A DNA stretch of 64,000 nucleotides, taken from Aspergillus flavus. Lineage: Eukaryota; Ascomycota; Eurotiomycetes; Eurotiales; Aspergillaceae. Of this stretch, positions 34,947 through 46,369 are shown piece after piece. Position numbers and translations under genes: made by a program. The stretch is taken from assembly GCF_009017415.1 (NCBI RefSeq), contig NC_092409.1:3844001-3908000 (forward strand). The letters are read 5' to 3'. Every line of letters begins with the position of its first letter. Position 1 is the first letter of the stretch. The notes under the pieces were generated by a model, which was not told the origin of the DNA, ran no database searches, and saw only the letters and a program-made list of their open reading frames with translations.

Positions 34947-37673
34947 TTACAATTCTACCCTCTCGGATTCATACCCGTCAAACTTGAACTTTTCCGCCGC
35001 TTTAGCTGCCATGGCCTCCCACTGGCTGAGCGTCTCAGCAGACGCTACCGAGTCATCTCCAAAGCCTGGCTTTCCGTTAAGGAAGGCCAATCCCTCCATC
35101 GCCCGACCTTCACAGGCACGCTGAAGAGCTAAAAAGGCAAAATGGCCCCCAATCACCGGTCGAGCAAAGAAGTTGGGCCCTGGGAACTCGCCCTTGCCTT
35201 CAGTATTGTGCAGATCAGTGAAGGGCAAGTCGGTCACCGTTTCGTTCACCCATCTCGCGACGGACTCGAGGATCTCACTACGCACGTCCTCACTGGCAAC
35301 AGCCATAGAGAAGAACTCCCAGTCTGTCTTAGTGTACAGATGGCGGCTGTCCAAGGGAAGACCGTACTTTTGCCGTACATAGTGGTACCAGATGGACTGC
35401 TTCTGGTAGATGTGATGTGGGACGAATCCACTCTTCCCGGAGTGTGAGTGGAGTGACTTTTGACTGCCATGTGCAGGGGAAATGTCGGTGCCCTCCAGGT
35501 GGAAGCAAAGCTGGGCATCCGCATACAAGTTATAAATCGTAGTCCAAGATCCATACCAGTCATAGGCAAGTTTAGCATGCGTGCCGTCTCGAGACATGCC
35601 GAATTCTTCCCACTTCGCGATGTAGGTATCGGCGATATTCTGTATTTGAGTCAGGGGATCCACTCTCAAGTCTCATTGACTGTACCAACCTTATAATATG
35701 ATGCATTCGCCTTGTGTCCAGCCACTTCGGCTAGCTTGCTCATGGCATTGATACCGATAATACCCTTAAGGGCAAGGTTCGTCTGAAGAGCCAGCCAGCC
35801 AGCGAAATCGTCCGTGGAAACTACATTCATTAGCTTCCCCTTCATTTTCGCAAAACAAAAGGGTCCTTACGTTGGTTAGCAGGCTCCAGAGAGAATTCTA
35901 CCAAGTAACTGGTCCATTGAGTCCAGAGTTTGTAACTGCGTTGAACCCATTTCTCTGCCAAGTGCTCGCCTTGGGCACCACCGCCCCATCTTCCGTCTTG
36001 CTTATCAATCCCCCCCAGGGCTTGAAGATTATCCAGAGGGAAATAGCCTGAGTTCTTGTCAGATGTTTGAGCGGCTGTGCCTCGAGTAGACCAAACGGAA
36101 GCCGCCGTCGAGTCCGCAGAATAACGCAAGGAATTCACAACAGCCAGACCCATGATGAGAATGTTGCCACACTCCTCTACAGGCATGTACTCATCGTTGC
36201 CGTCTGGATGACCAGTGGCATTGGGGAAGTGAGTTCCCAGGTCATGCATAGCGTACTTGTTTGGATATTGTCCACTCAACATATGTTCAATCAGTGGCTC
36301 GAGGAGATAGGCCAACCATCGTGGGTTCGTGTAGAGGAAGAATGGGAATGAAGGGAAGATAACGTCGATAGTTTGGAAGTTACCGTTGGAAGAAATCTCC
36401 TTCAGGAAGAGAATCGGGTTTTCAGGTGTCCCAGCAAAGGTGGTTGCTCCCATGACCTGTCGGGCTGAGAGCGCTACGATATCTACATAGTCATAAGCTC
36501 CCGATTGATAGGCATCCTGGGCTAGTTGTTCCGAATAGTCGGAGGCCAACGTGCCCGCATTAGCCAGATCATGATAATGGAAGCTGAGTAGTGCCTCCTC
36601 GTTGGAGAACCAAGACCTCCAGAGAGGCCGCATCAAGGTGAGCCCGCGTGAAGAGGCATATTGGACGACCGGATCTTGGATCAGGGCAAGGGTGAAAGTC
36701 ACGCTGTCGCTAGCAGGGCCTGACTTTTTCGAGGGGATGAAAGACTTGGAGAATGCAAAGACCGGTTCTCGGTCACCGACGGCACGGAAAGCGCCATCAT
36801 TCTCGTTGCGCAAGGCTCCCTCGGCGGCAAATCCTCGCCGCACAGCTAAGGCTTCTCCAGATTGAAATTGAACGTTCTACTCTCAACGTTAGCCATAACA
36901 TTTACAATTCGCGATGACACTAATTCAAGGGGCACGAACAGCAGGACCAGTAAAGTGAAGGGTACCCCATTCTGCCCGGTCACGGATCTCTGATAGCAGC
37001 AGCTCTGTTTCCCTCTTGAATCGCCATCTCTGGAGAGTAGGCTTGCCGCCTTTGGCATCGAAACCATCGTATTGCCAGGTGATTTTGCTGCCCGCATCTC
37101 CGCTTACCCATCGTCCATTGACATCCATATAAACATTGACAGCCACATCACCATGAACGTGGATGGTCACATATGAAGCCGGGATCGACTGCCGCAGAGT
37201 CGATGTAGGCGTAATAGGAGATAAGAAAGAAAGAGTGATGTCCAGCGGAGTAGAAGCCGACGTATCCGAGTTGATGCGGTAGGTCAGGTTAGTGGTAGAC
37301 GCATCGTAGTTGGCTCCAAGGTAAACTGGGAACGCTACTTCCGGTGAACTATGTCTTTGTTAGAGATCATAGGCAAAGGCCCTGGTTGCTCCGGGTATAC
37401 CTACTCGGAATCGGAAGGCAGGGATTCATGGGGCTTGCCCAACAACGGATACACGGTCCCCGTACTAGGAACGTGTGCCATCAAGGAGAGGCCAACCTCC
37501 TCTCCAGTGTAAAACATGGGCCATTTGGACCATGGCGCCTCACGGGCATTGCCGAACCAAGTACTGAGGTAAGGATTCCGCACAATCAGCGGGAGGACGG
37601 GCGGAGTCAAGGTAGATGCCGTACTGACTGCCGCCTGAAGGGCAGCTGTCAGTACTGTAAAGGATAAACGCAT
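34947..37673 (-). CDS. Secreted glutaminase, GtaA type, 835 aa
   Basis: The exons are 37673-37405, 37348-36940, 36876-35871, 35820-35690 and 35639-34947; all junctions keep frame. The N-terminus MRLSFTVLTAALQAAVSTAS is a clear signal peptide. The order of segments (TPPVLPLIVRNPYLSTWF, WFSNEEALLSFHYHDLA, YDYVDIVALSARQ, DLGTHFPNATGHPDG, MPVEECGNILIMGLA, then WEEFG...AYDW) is that of fungal glutaminase A proteins (DUF5127, DUF4965 and a six-hairpin DUF1793 region), which hydrolyse glutamine to glutamate outside the cell. Intron 2 uses a weak GTTCGT donor; the GTGCCC alternative gives a stop. At 835 aa it is longer than A. oryzae GtaA (about 690), so it may be a distinct paralogue. Confidence 0.88.
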
Positions 37674-39769
37674 CACGGTGGTGTCGGATTGATCACGAGT
37701 GATAGGTGAGCGAAAGAAAGAAAATAACACAGAAGCAAAAGAGGGGATGTGAGAGGTATGCAGGCACCGACCACGTGCAAACCCCGTGATGCAATGGTGT
37801 CGGAGAAGATCCCAAACAGTAATGATCTACTCCAATCCTATTTACCTAGCGTAAGAGATTCTCTACCATGAATACTTTAAAGGATATGACAATAAGCAAG
37901 GTAGCAAAATGTCGAGTAAACAAGAACGAATAGAGAAGATGATATGCAGGCGCAATGCGCAAACGGAGTGGTGTTGGATTTAATGGTGCATTGAGTTGGC
38001 GTTTCTTCGGAACCTCAAAATGCGGGGAAAGCTTTCGCACTTGGGCTGTCACGGGGTAAGAGAAAGCCCTTGGAAGGCCAATGAGAGGAAGGCCATTTTA
38101 GGATGAATTCGATTCAGAAGTATAGATGAATTGGATAGGTCAACTGATGGGGTCCGCTTACAGGTACGGATATGTAGACCTTCATCTACGGAATAATAGA
38201 TCAGTAAAAGGCCGATGATGTCATTACTCAAGACGGCTCAATATAGAATCATCATGCCCGTCTGATAAAAAAAACGAACAATATATTTGTCAAGTGTGTC
38301 TATATCGTAAGCCTGCTCAGGCATCAATATCTCTTTCATTTTCAATTCTCCATTCTGTGTTTGAAGATGTCTCGGTGCTTATCGATTCGTCAGTTTATAT
38401 GTAACCAACAGCTGTATCTAACTCCTAGAGGATATTCTCCTAATCGATAACGATGTGTAGACATCCATGCTCTATAAAACTGACCGCTTAGTTTCGATGT
38501 ATACCATGCTAATATAGTATAGCATTGAAGGGCTATTGCTTGTCAATGTAGTACTAGAGGGTGTATCTATATGTGAGCCGGATTAACATATTCTTGCGAT
38601 CAGCTACCATACAATTTCGTCCTATACAGTGATTTCAACAAGATTATCCCTCCTCTGCCTATCAGACCCCAGCATTTCCATCTGTATACTCTCACAAAGC
38701 ATATACTATGGAAAATTTACTGGATAATACGAGTTCTATCTATGATACCTCGTTGTTTGACAACTTGACTATCGATCTCTTGCATGCCGTCCCTGGGCGG
38801 TGGGGCAGAGTGGCACGTGCAGGACGAATCTAGACCCAAGCAGGCAGTGGCTGAGATTTAAATCGGAACCACAAACAAACAGCATTAGTTATGTTTGTTG
38901 ACCACTCGATGGCTGGGAAGAGTCGCGCGAGGCGCGAGTGCCTAGAGTTTTCTTATATTTACAGTTGGCATAAGCCTATAATACCCATTTCCAGGTCCCT
39001 ATCTCTACTCTAGACATTGTCAAGTATCACGTTGCGATCTCGAGGTTCCCCACAGTAAATGCCAGTCACTGCTCGGAAATGCTGAAGTCAGAAGGGCCAC
39101 ATGTTGCGCATTCCACGTCTGAGTACCACATGCTGACTTGACTGACTTAGTTCCTTGGACATTTGGATCTAGAGGGGTCGTTGAAGGTTCGCTACGCGGA
39201 AATCTGCAGTGGTTGTTGCGGCTTGCATGGCACTCCGTTTGTGTGTGGTCATTGGTGCCAGACCTTATGGTAGATTACTAAAAGATTTAGATGGGTGAAT
39301 GTAAAGAATTGCCCCCGTATCCGCCGTAATGTATAACCATTTGGTAGAGAAGAGAAGTTAGGGAGTTGCACGGGGATATGCGAGAAGTGGATATCACACG
39401 TCGCGGGGAGGTGGAAAATGGAACTAAGTCACGTCTCCCTCCGAAACGGCTTGGGAATAGCGCGAGATACACCCAACTACAACGCGATTTACCTCCCACG
39501 CGACAACTCGACTACCACCTTACCTCGCAAGACCGAGAGGACAAGTCGTGTTAACCTTCTTGTTCATATCGTCTTGCTTTCACGTTCTTACCCCCTTCCA
39601 TCAGTCTCTCTCAACGCCAAAACATAACTTTCTCTCTTCCCATAATTGCTTCTGGAACCCTAACCTCTCTTCCGCTCTCTGTACGGGCTCCTACTCGAAC
39701 CCCAAATTCCTCCCATATACCTTCCTGTTACTACCTTCCCCCTCTGAAAACCTCCCAATAATCTCCGGA
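37674..39769. other. Divergent intergenic region (glutaminase / Whi5-like)
   Basis: There are 2.1 kb without a supported gene. The right end, from about 39550, is C/T-rich and looks like the transcribed leader of the plus-strand gene. Confidence 0.4.
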
Positions 39770-40996
39770 ATGTACCCGACTACACTTCACCCCAGCCCCG
39801 TCAAAGACGGAAGGCGCGTTCTCGGTGAAAAGACCGCCAACGCGTGTCTGTCACCCGCTCACCATCGGCCCGATGTTTCGCCCAGCAAACGCTCGCTCCT
39901 CGAAGCACCTTCTCCAAAAAAGCTTCTTCCCTCTCCTTTATTTGCTGGCCAGAAACGCACAATTGATCAGGTGAACGACGATCAAGTGAATAATGACAAC
40001 CTGCAGGCTCAACATGGCGAGTCTCGGGCGGAAACACAAGCAGTGCACGGCGTGCATGATGAAGCTCTCACACACTCTACAGCTCATAAAAATGACTGGG
40101 TAAGTTGAGGGAACGCTCTTAGTGACGTTTGATAAGTTTAAAATTCGAATTGGAACTGAACATCAGGGGTAGCCGGACCAACAACAAGCAGACGCGCTGG
40201 AACCGGATGTAGCTCCACGGGAGTCAGATAAACAACAATCACAACAACCACAATCACCAACACACGCTACACTGCTCGCTCGGAGCTCTAGCCAAGAAAG
40301 AGAAGCAGGCTTAGCACGAATTGTCCCTGAAGACCCTGAAACGCGCAAGTTGTTTATACAAGAAGTCAGTGTGGTTAATCTGCCATATTCCTATGCCGGT
40401 CTAACACCACGGAACAGAAAGCAAGCCTTCTTCGGAACCGAATCCAAAATGCCATGCGTCACGTTAAAGACCCTCAATTTGATCGCCGCCTGTCGGAATT
40501 AGAGGCCCACAGCCGCAAGTTCCCGCGTCTATCACTCCCCGGGACGCTCACGCCCAGCCACCAGAAGGAAGCGGTGACACCGCGACGACAAGACGAAGAC
40601 ATCGTACCCTCCTCTACCACACCGCGTGCTCTTCAACCTGCCGTAGAATTCAGGCCGAGGACCGAACCATCATCTATTCCTCTCGGACTATCATCGCCTC
40701 CCCTATCGGCAGAGAACGATAGTTCCCAAGACCCTATGAAAACGCCTACACAAAGTCATCGCAGGACAGACACAGCAGAATCTTTGGTGCAGCTCAGCAG
40801 TCCTCCAGCTACCGTGTCCCGAACCGGTCGCGACAGAATGGTGGGAGAGGTCGACGGGCAAGAAGATGACATCGAAGGAAACCAATCACAGAAACAGGCC
40901 GTCACACCATCTCAACGGGGAGATGCTGTTGACGGGCTTCTGAAGCTTATGAACACGGCGGATAAACGTGAAGCTGCAAATACTTGGACTGGCTGA
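39770..40996 (+). CDS. Whi5/Nrm1-like G1/S transcription repressor candidate, 366 aa
   Basis: The exons are 39770-40099, 40173-40364 and 40418-40996. The protein is disordered and Ser/Pro/Gln-rich, with two short conserved-looking elements: LLRNRIQNAMRHVKD near residues 178-192, which fits the Whi5-like repeat (L-R-x-R-hydrophobic-x-x-A-x-x-x-V), and DGLLKLMNT at 346-354, like the GTB motif that Whi5 and Nrm1 use to bind SBF/MBF. Several CDK consensus sites (SPVK, SPSK, SPKK, TPRR) cluster in the N-terminal half and centre. Whi5 and Nrm1 repress G1/S genes until phosphorylated or lost. The match rests on short motifs, so another disordered nuclear regulator is possible. The upstream frame is open but lacks family features; the ATG in the GGAATGTAC context is used. 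Confidence 0.6.
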
Positions 40997-41794
40997 TTTT
41001 GACTTCTGACGATGAGATGACCGTCCCGTCTGCTTAGATTGTATACTATATTTCCATAACCCTGTACACAGGACTAGATGCACTAGCCATCTAGGATACC
41101 GAGGGCATCCCGACGCGTCTACTGACCCATGACGTGCTCGCTTCATCCACTGTCTCCACAGACAGGAGCGAGGAAGCATTACCGGAACTCCGAACTACTG
41201 TATGACGAGTTCCTTGATGCCTCTCCCCATTGCCTGCAAGCAATGGTAATTAGTCAATGATACCACATACTATTTGACGAGTTTATTGATGGCACGCTCG
41301 CATGTATCAAGGCTTCCATAGCACATAGAGTTCAATATACCAATTTCAGAGCACCAACGCGACATTCCTGGCTTCGACCAGTTAGGGTACCACGATTCAC
41401 ATTATTGATTAGTTGTGTGTTGGAAGTCCGACACAGATCAAGACATTGCCAAAGGGGTGTAAATTGGATTGATTACAGGCCGAGCTCCATGTCCTAACCA
41501 AGAGTGTTCACAAAGAAAACAACAAGAATTATTAATACGTCACAAATGCCTGTATCAAAGTACGCCAACATGCATTTGCGCTCTAACTAGTTAACACAAA
41601 TTGCAGATTAATAAGAGACTCTTCAAGACAGTTGGGGAAGACGCTTCCCCGCTTTGGGGAACACTATTGGGGAACACATTTTGGGGAAATTATTCAAGAA
41701 TGCCATAGATTCCTCATGACTCGAGTATGATCTTTTTTCTCAATACTAATTACCCGTAGATGTCAGTACTCATCTAAGCATCACTGTTCCCATC
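40997..41794. promoter_or_regulatory. Promoter region of the alcohol dehydrogenase gene
   Basis: This is non-coding. At 41632-41688 the octamer TTGGGGAA occurs four times (starts 41632, 41654, 41667, 41681), with an inverted CTTCCCC at 41644-41650, about 110-160 nt upstream of the start codon. Confidence 0.55.
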
Positions 41795-43044
41795 ATGGCA
41801 CCCGCAACAATGAAAGCCATCCAAATTCAACAATACAACGAACCCTACCATATCTCCGACGTGCCCATCCCCAAACCAAAGCCACACCAGGTTCTAGTCC
41901 GCATCCAAGCCGCGGGGTTCTGCCATACGGACCTCATGGCATTGAACAATGAATTCAACACAAAACTACCTTTCATCGGATCCCATGAGCCCGCCGGGAT
42001 CATTGAAGAGGTAGGATCGGAAGTTACGGGCTTCCAGCGAGGTGATAGAGTGGGTTGTATCAATTTCGACAGCGTCTGTGGTGAGTTACAAGGAGCACCA
42101 ATAGACGACGTGCGGTTCATTTCTGATTGGTTTAAACTTGTGTAGGTAAATGCGCGGATTGTAAAGCGGGTCTCCCGATCTACTGCGATGCGCCTTTAAT
42201 GAAGGGTATTACGACGGATGGCGGCTGGGCTGAGTATATGGTTGCGTATGTGATGAGATCTCAACATACCTTCGGATGGGTTGGTTTCTCTAACAAGGCT
42301 ATGGTGAAATTGTAGTGACGCTCGTTTTTTGGTCAAGCTCCCAGATGACATGGAGTTCAAGGTTGCTGCGCCCTTGATGTGTGCTGGTATAAGTATCTAT
42401 GGGGGGATTGTTCGAGCGGACGTCCCCAAGGGGGGGTCTGTTGGGATTGTCGGGATCGGTGGATTGGGCCATCTTGGGACGCAGATTGCTAAGTGCATGG
42501 TAAGGTTATTTTCGACGTCATTGTCTGTATTTTAAACCAGCTTGCTAAACAGTTACGGAGGACATAGGGTTACAAGGTGGCGGCAATCGACGTGAAGCAG
42601 TCCGCTCTAGATGCAGTCGCATCTTATGAGCATTACCCCGATGTCTTGATCCTGGCTACGGATACAGTTGAGAAGTCCCTGGAAAAGATCGACGGGGTGA
42701 CTTCATCCGAGTACTCGGGGCTGGATGCCACCGTGCTTGCGACGGATCATCCAGCTGCGTTCGAGCTGGCGGCGGCTCTGACCAGGAAACATGGGACTAT
42801 GGTGCTTTTGGGTCAGCCTGAGAAGGGAATCACCATGTCTTATCAGACGGTCATCTATAAGGATATTAAGCTGGTTGGTTCATTGGTTGCTGATACTGCG
42901 CAGGCGCAGGAGCTGGTTGAGTTGTTCCATCGGAATAGGCTTCATGTTGAGATCACGGAGTGGAAGATGGAGGAAGCTGAGCAGATGAGGCAGTGGTATT
43001 GCTCGGGAGCATCCAGTGGGAAGAATGTCATAGTTATGGACTAG
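41795..43044 (+). CDS. Zinc-dependent alcohol dehydrogenase, 348 aa
   Basis: The exons are 41795-42080, 42146-42245, 42316-42499 and 42568-43044. Catalytic-zinc ligands are visible in AGFCHTD and SHEPAG. The structural-zinc loop has four cysteines in VCGKCADCKAGLPIYC, which spans the first splice. The Rossmann motif GIVGIGGLGHLG ends with AIDV; the Asp after the second strand favours NAD over NADP. The C-terminal substrate domain is complete. The length is standard for tetrameric medium-chain ADHs that interconvert alcohols and aldehydes in the cytosol. The substrate cannot be told from sequence. The downstream gene PEX19 begins 350 nt later on the same strand. Confidence 0.92.
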
Positions 43045-43081
43045 TCTGTCTGTCTGTATGGATGTATGTATGTACAAGCGG
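43045..43081 (+). repeat. Tetranucleotide repeat (TGTC/TGTA)
   Basis: A short imperfect run of TGTC, then ATGT/TGTA units, follows the ADH stop codon in its probable 3' UTR. Confidence 0.5.
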
Positions 43082-43393
43082 TGGCACTGCATAAGGATGC
43101 ATGTCACTAGTAGAAAAGCCGCGGTGATCGGCTTTTGCTCGGCATCTCCGCCCAGTCACAAAAAAGGGTCTCGCCATCAAGTGATTATTCATTCACATGA
43201 TAACCATTTGTTCCACCAGCACAAAAAACATCCGTCGGCTCTTTTATTGCTTCTCTTCTCGACACAACCTTTTTACTCGGTTCCTTCAATTCTCAGTCCC
43301 CTCGTCGGAACGAGCAACGGTCGACTATCATCTGCAACGCATTTCCCTCCAAGTGATCATTGCTTCTCTCCCCCTCCCCCGCCTTTCGGAATC

Positions 43394-44662
43394 ATGTCCA
43401 CCCCATCGGCATTGCCCGTCAATGCGGGCGATCCCCAACCGAACGACTCTGCGCCCGCTACCACCCCAGCAGAAAATGTAAAGACGGCGACGACGAGCGC
43501 AACGCCTGCCCCAGAGACACCAGCGCAGTCTGCAGATAAGCCACAAGCGCAGCCCCAGCAACCGAAACAAGCAATTGACGATGATGATGACGACGACGAA
43601 TCGGACCTGGATGAATTGGATGGTAAGTGCTGAGTATGATCTGTTAAACAATATAGAACCAAAATTTAACGATAGTTCTCAAGATGTGCTCGATGACTTC
43701 AACAAGCCGAAACCGGCCCCCGCCCCCGCCCCTGCCCCTAGCGCTTCATCTCAACCTGCGATTGCGCCAGAAGCCAACGACTTCGACGAAGAAACCTTCA
43801 TGAAATTGCTTGAGAAAGACATGGCGAACATGATGGGCCACGCTGCCAAGGAGTCCGGGACATCGGACGACAAGGGCTTCGAAGACACTATCAACCAGGG
43901 CGCGGACGCCTTCACGAAGCAACTGGAGGAGAGCGGGATTCCGCCCGGTGACTTCATCAAGCAGCTCCTGGCGGATGTGATGGCTGAAGAAGAGGGTGGA
44001 GATGCCACCGCTAAAGCCGCAGGAGCTGCACCATCTACCGGCAGTGCTGGGTCTTCATCTGGTGGAGCTGGAGCTAGGGCGCCGCCGCCTGAGTCGTTTA
44101 ATGATGCTATCCAGCAGACGATGAACCGTATGAAGGAGTCCGGAGACAAAGCTACGGCGGCAGCGTCAGAAGATGATCCGAACGATCTCATGGCGCAGCT
44201 GATGAAGGCCGTTGCACTTAATGTAGATGGTGAGGAGGAGGACGGAGGTTTTATGAATCTAGTTTCTTCGTTGATGGAGCAGTTGTCGAACAAGGAAATG
44301 CTGTATGAGCCTATGAAGGAGCTGAATGGGAAGTTTGGGCCCTGGCTGCTGGAGAACAAGGGCAATAAGAAGTTTACCGATGAGGAATGGGAGCGGTTTG
44401 AGAAGCAAGCGGCTATTTCGTCGCAGATTGTGGCCAAATTTGAAGAGCCAGGTTACACGGATGAAGATCCTAAGTGTCGCGAGTATGTGTGGCAGAAGAT
44501 GCAGGAGGTATGTGGTCCCTTTCGTTCTGGGTCTGTTGGGCTACGCTTACTGATCTGGTGCAGATGCAAGCTGCCGGAAGTCCGCCGGAAGAACTCGTCG
44601 CGAATCCATTTGGGGAGGAAAACACAGGCCCCGGTGGTATGCCGGACTGCCCCCAGCAATAG
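43394..44662 (+). CDS. pex19: Peroxin 19 (PEX19), peroxisomal membrane protein chaperone, 383 aa
   Basis: The exons are 43394-43622, 43684-44507 and 44564-44662. The acidic patch DDDDDDDESDLDELD is joined by the first splice to DVLDDF, the N-terminal PEX3-binding helix region. The middle carries FMKLLEKDMANMMG and FIKQLLADVMAEEE helices. The C-terminal domain (FMNLVSSLMEQLSNKEMLYEPMKEL...WERFEKQ) binds membrane-protein targeting signals. The protein ends in CPQQ, a CaaX-type farnesylation box like the CKQQ of yeast Pex19. PEX19 delivers peroxisomal membrane proteins to PEX3. The acceptor of intron 1 is CAAG at 43683; the earlier ATAG breaks frame. Reading through the second donor would remove the CaaX box. 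Confidence 0.94.
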
Positions 44663-45000
44663 TGATCTGGTCTGGAAACTCCGTGACATTTATCAAGTCT
44701 CGCTGCAAAGTGGTGCTTGCAGACCCCATTTCTTACGGCACTTCAAATGCATCTGGTGTTGGCATCTTCTGTACATATATCATTTCGATACCCTATTTAC
44801 TAGCCTAAATGTCACAAGGCTATCTATCGCGACATGTAAATCACAGACAAATACAAAGGCCGTTGGCCTGAAACAAATGAAACGTGGACCGCCAGCGACC
44901 AACCCAACCGAACGCCGTAACGCAGCCTATCCCATATGTATTATCCGGTTTCCTGTATATTCTCCCAAGTCATGACGAAGTATCGTAATCCGCAGTAGTT
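44663..45000. other. Convergent 3' region of PEX19 and the next gene
   Basis: This is 338 bp, presumably the two 3' UTRs. I see nothing else. Confidence 0.4.
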
Positions 45001-45858
45001 TCACCCCGACATATCCAGATCCTGGCTCAGCGCTGTCTGATCGGCTAAATCCATGAATATATCCTCGTACTCGTCATCACTGAACGATGATCCTGGATCT
45101 TTCGATGCATTCCCTGTATCTTGTCCAGAGGGCGTCTGCGCATCCACGTTCTCAAGCAACTCCATCTCCATTGCCTGCTCCTGCGACAGATACTCGTCCA
45201 GAGCCTGGATATCCGCCTCGTCTAAGAAACGATCAGGTTAGCCATTGATCCCGCCTACAAGGTTACCGGAGAGGGCAAGCATAGAAGAAATCCTACCCAG
45301 CATATCATGAACACCCTCTTCCAAATCCCTCAAGTATCCCTGCAGAATCCCATCCGTCCTCCTCCGCATCGACTCGCCCCACTTCTTCTGCTCTGCCACA
45401 TGCTCCATCAACACTAGCTGCTCGCCTCTATTAGCGAAACGTGCATCGTCGCGCCCTTGCTTGATCCGATTCAAGAAAACATTGCGTCTCGCTTCGCGCG
45501 CCGACGGCGAAGAAGAAGCGGAACCATTTCTGGACGCGTTATTCAATGGATTAGATATGGTGCTTGCATAGCGCTGAGCATATGTAGGCGAAGTCTTGGA
45601 GCGGGAGGACGTGCCCGCGCCCTTCGAAGGCGAAGGGGAGACCGGGGATTCCAAGAATAGACTTCCGGACTCTGTTCTTGACGTGACGGGTGTGTTGGAT
45701 TGGCTTTCTGATGCTGGGGAGAAGTGAAACGGCGAGGAGGATAGCGAGGGCATCGGGCGCGCCGGCGAACTGTGAGGTGAGAGTGGAGACGGTCGTGCGG
45801 GCGCGGTAGCGCACTGCGAGAAATTGAACTGCTGCATGGGGGGAAGTGCAGCGAACAT
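45001..45858 (-). CDS. Conserved-looking fungal protein of unknown function, 270 aa
   Basis: The exons are 45858-45267 and 45221-45001, joined at TCC G|AC with no loss of frame. Without the splice the frame stops after 206 codons. Residues 1-125 are Ser/Pro-rich and disordered. Residues ~125-197 form a charged helical block (RRNVFLNRIKQGRDDARFA, then EHVAEQKKWGESMRRRTDGI). The C-terminal exon is very acidic: DEADIQALDEYLSQEQAMEM and later SDDEYEDIFMDLADQ. The arrangement suggests a small nuclear or scaffold-type protein with one coiled helix and an acidic tail. I do not recognise a named family. Confidence 0.75.
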
Positions 45859-46369
45859 GATGCTAATGATGATGGGCGGTGGTTTGCGTGTATGATGGAG
45901 TTAGTGTAGGCGTAGGGAGTTTGCGTTGTGGTTCCCTGGTTTGGAGATGGTGGGTATAGACGGTGGCGGGACGCGTTTCAAATCTCGAGGTGCAGCTTTT
46001 GATGGGTCGATATCGTGTCAATGGAAGTGGACTTGGGACTTTGTGGGAGTAAGGAAACCTAATTGATGATTTATGTGGAGTCGAGAGCTACTTTGCCCCT
46101 ATTGTACTCGTGTGCAAGAGTTCTCGAACTCCAACCACCGCGTAAGACAGGTGGGCTGGGGGGTATTCTTAGCGTCGATCCGCGAGCGCGTCCCCAACAC
46201 GCCATCACGGGGCACTAGTCCTGATGGGGTCATATTGCATTCCTGAGGCTGCAAGGCTGGCCACTAGATTTGGAGATGGATGTAAATACAGTACATAATT
46301 TCATTAAATCAGAACATGGCGTATCGCATCGTTTGACTACATGCTATATCACACTGGTATGTCGCCGCC
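45859..46369. other. Intergenic
   Basis: This is the promoter of the 270-aa gene and the 3' flank of the small secreted protein gene. No motif or gene is seen. Confidence 0.35.
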
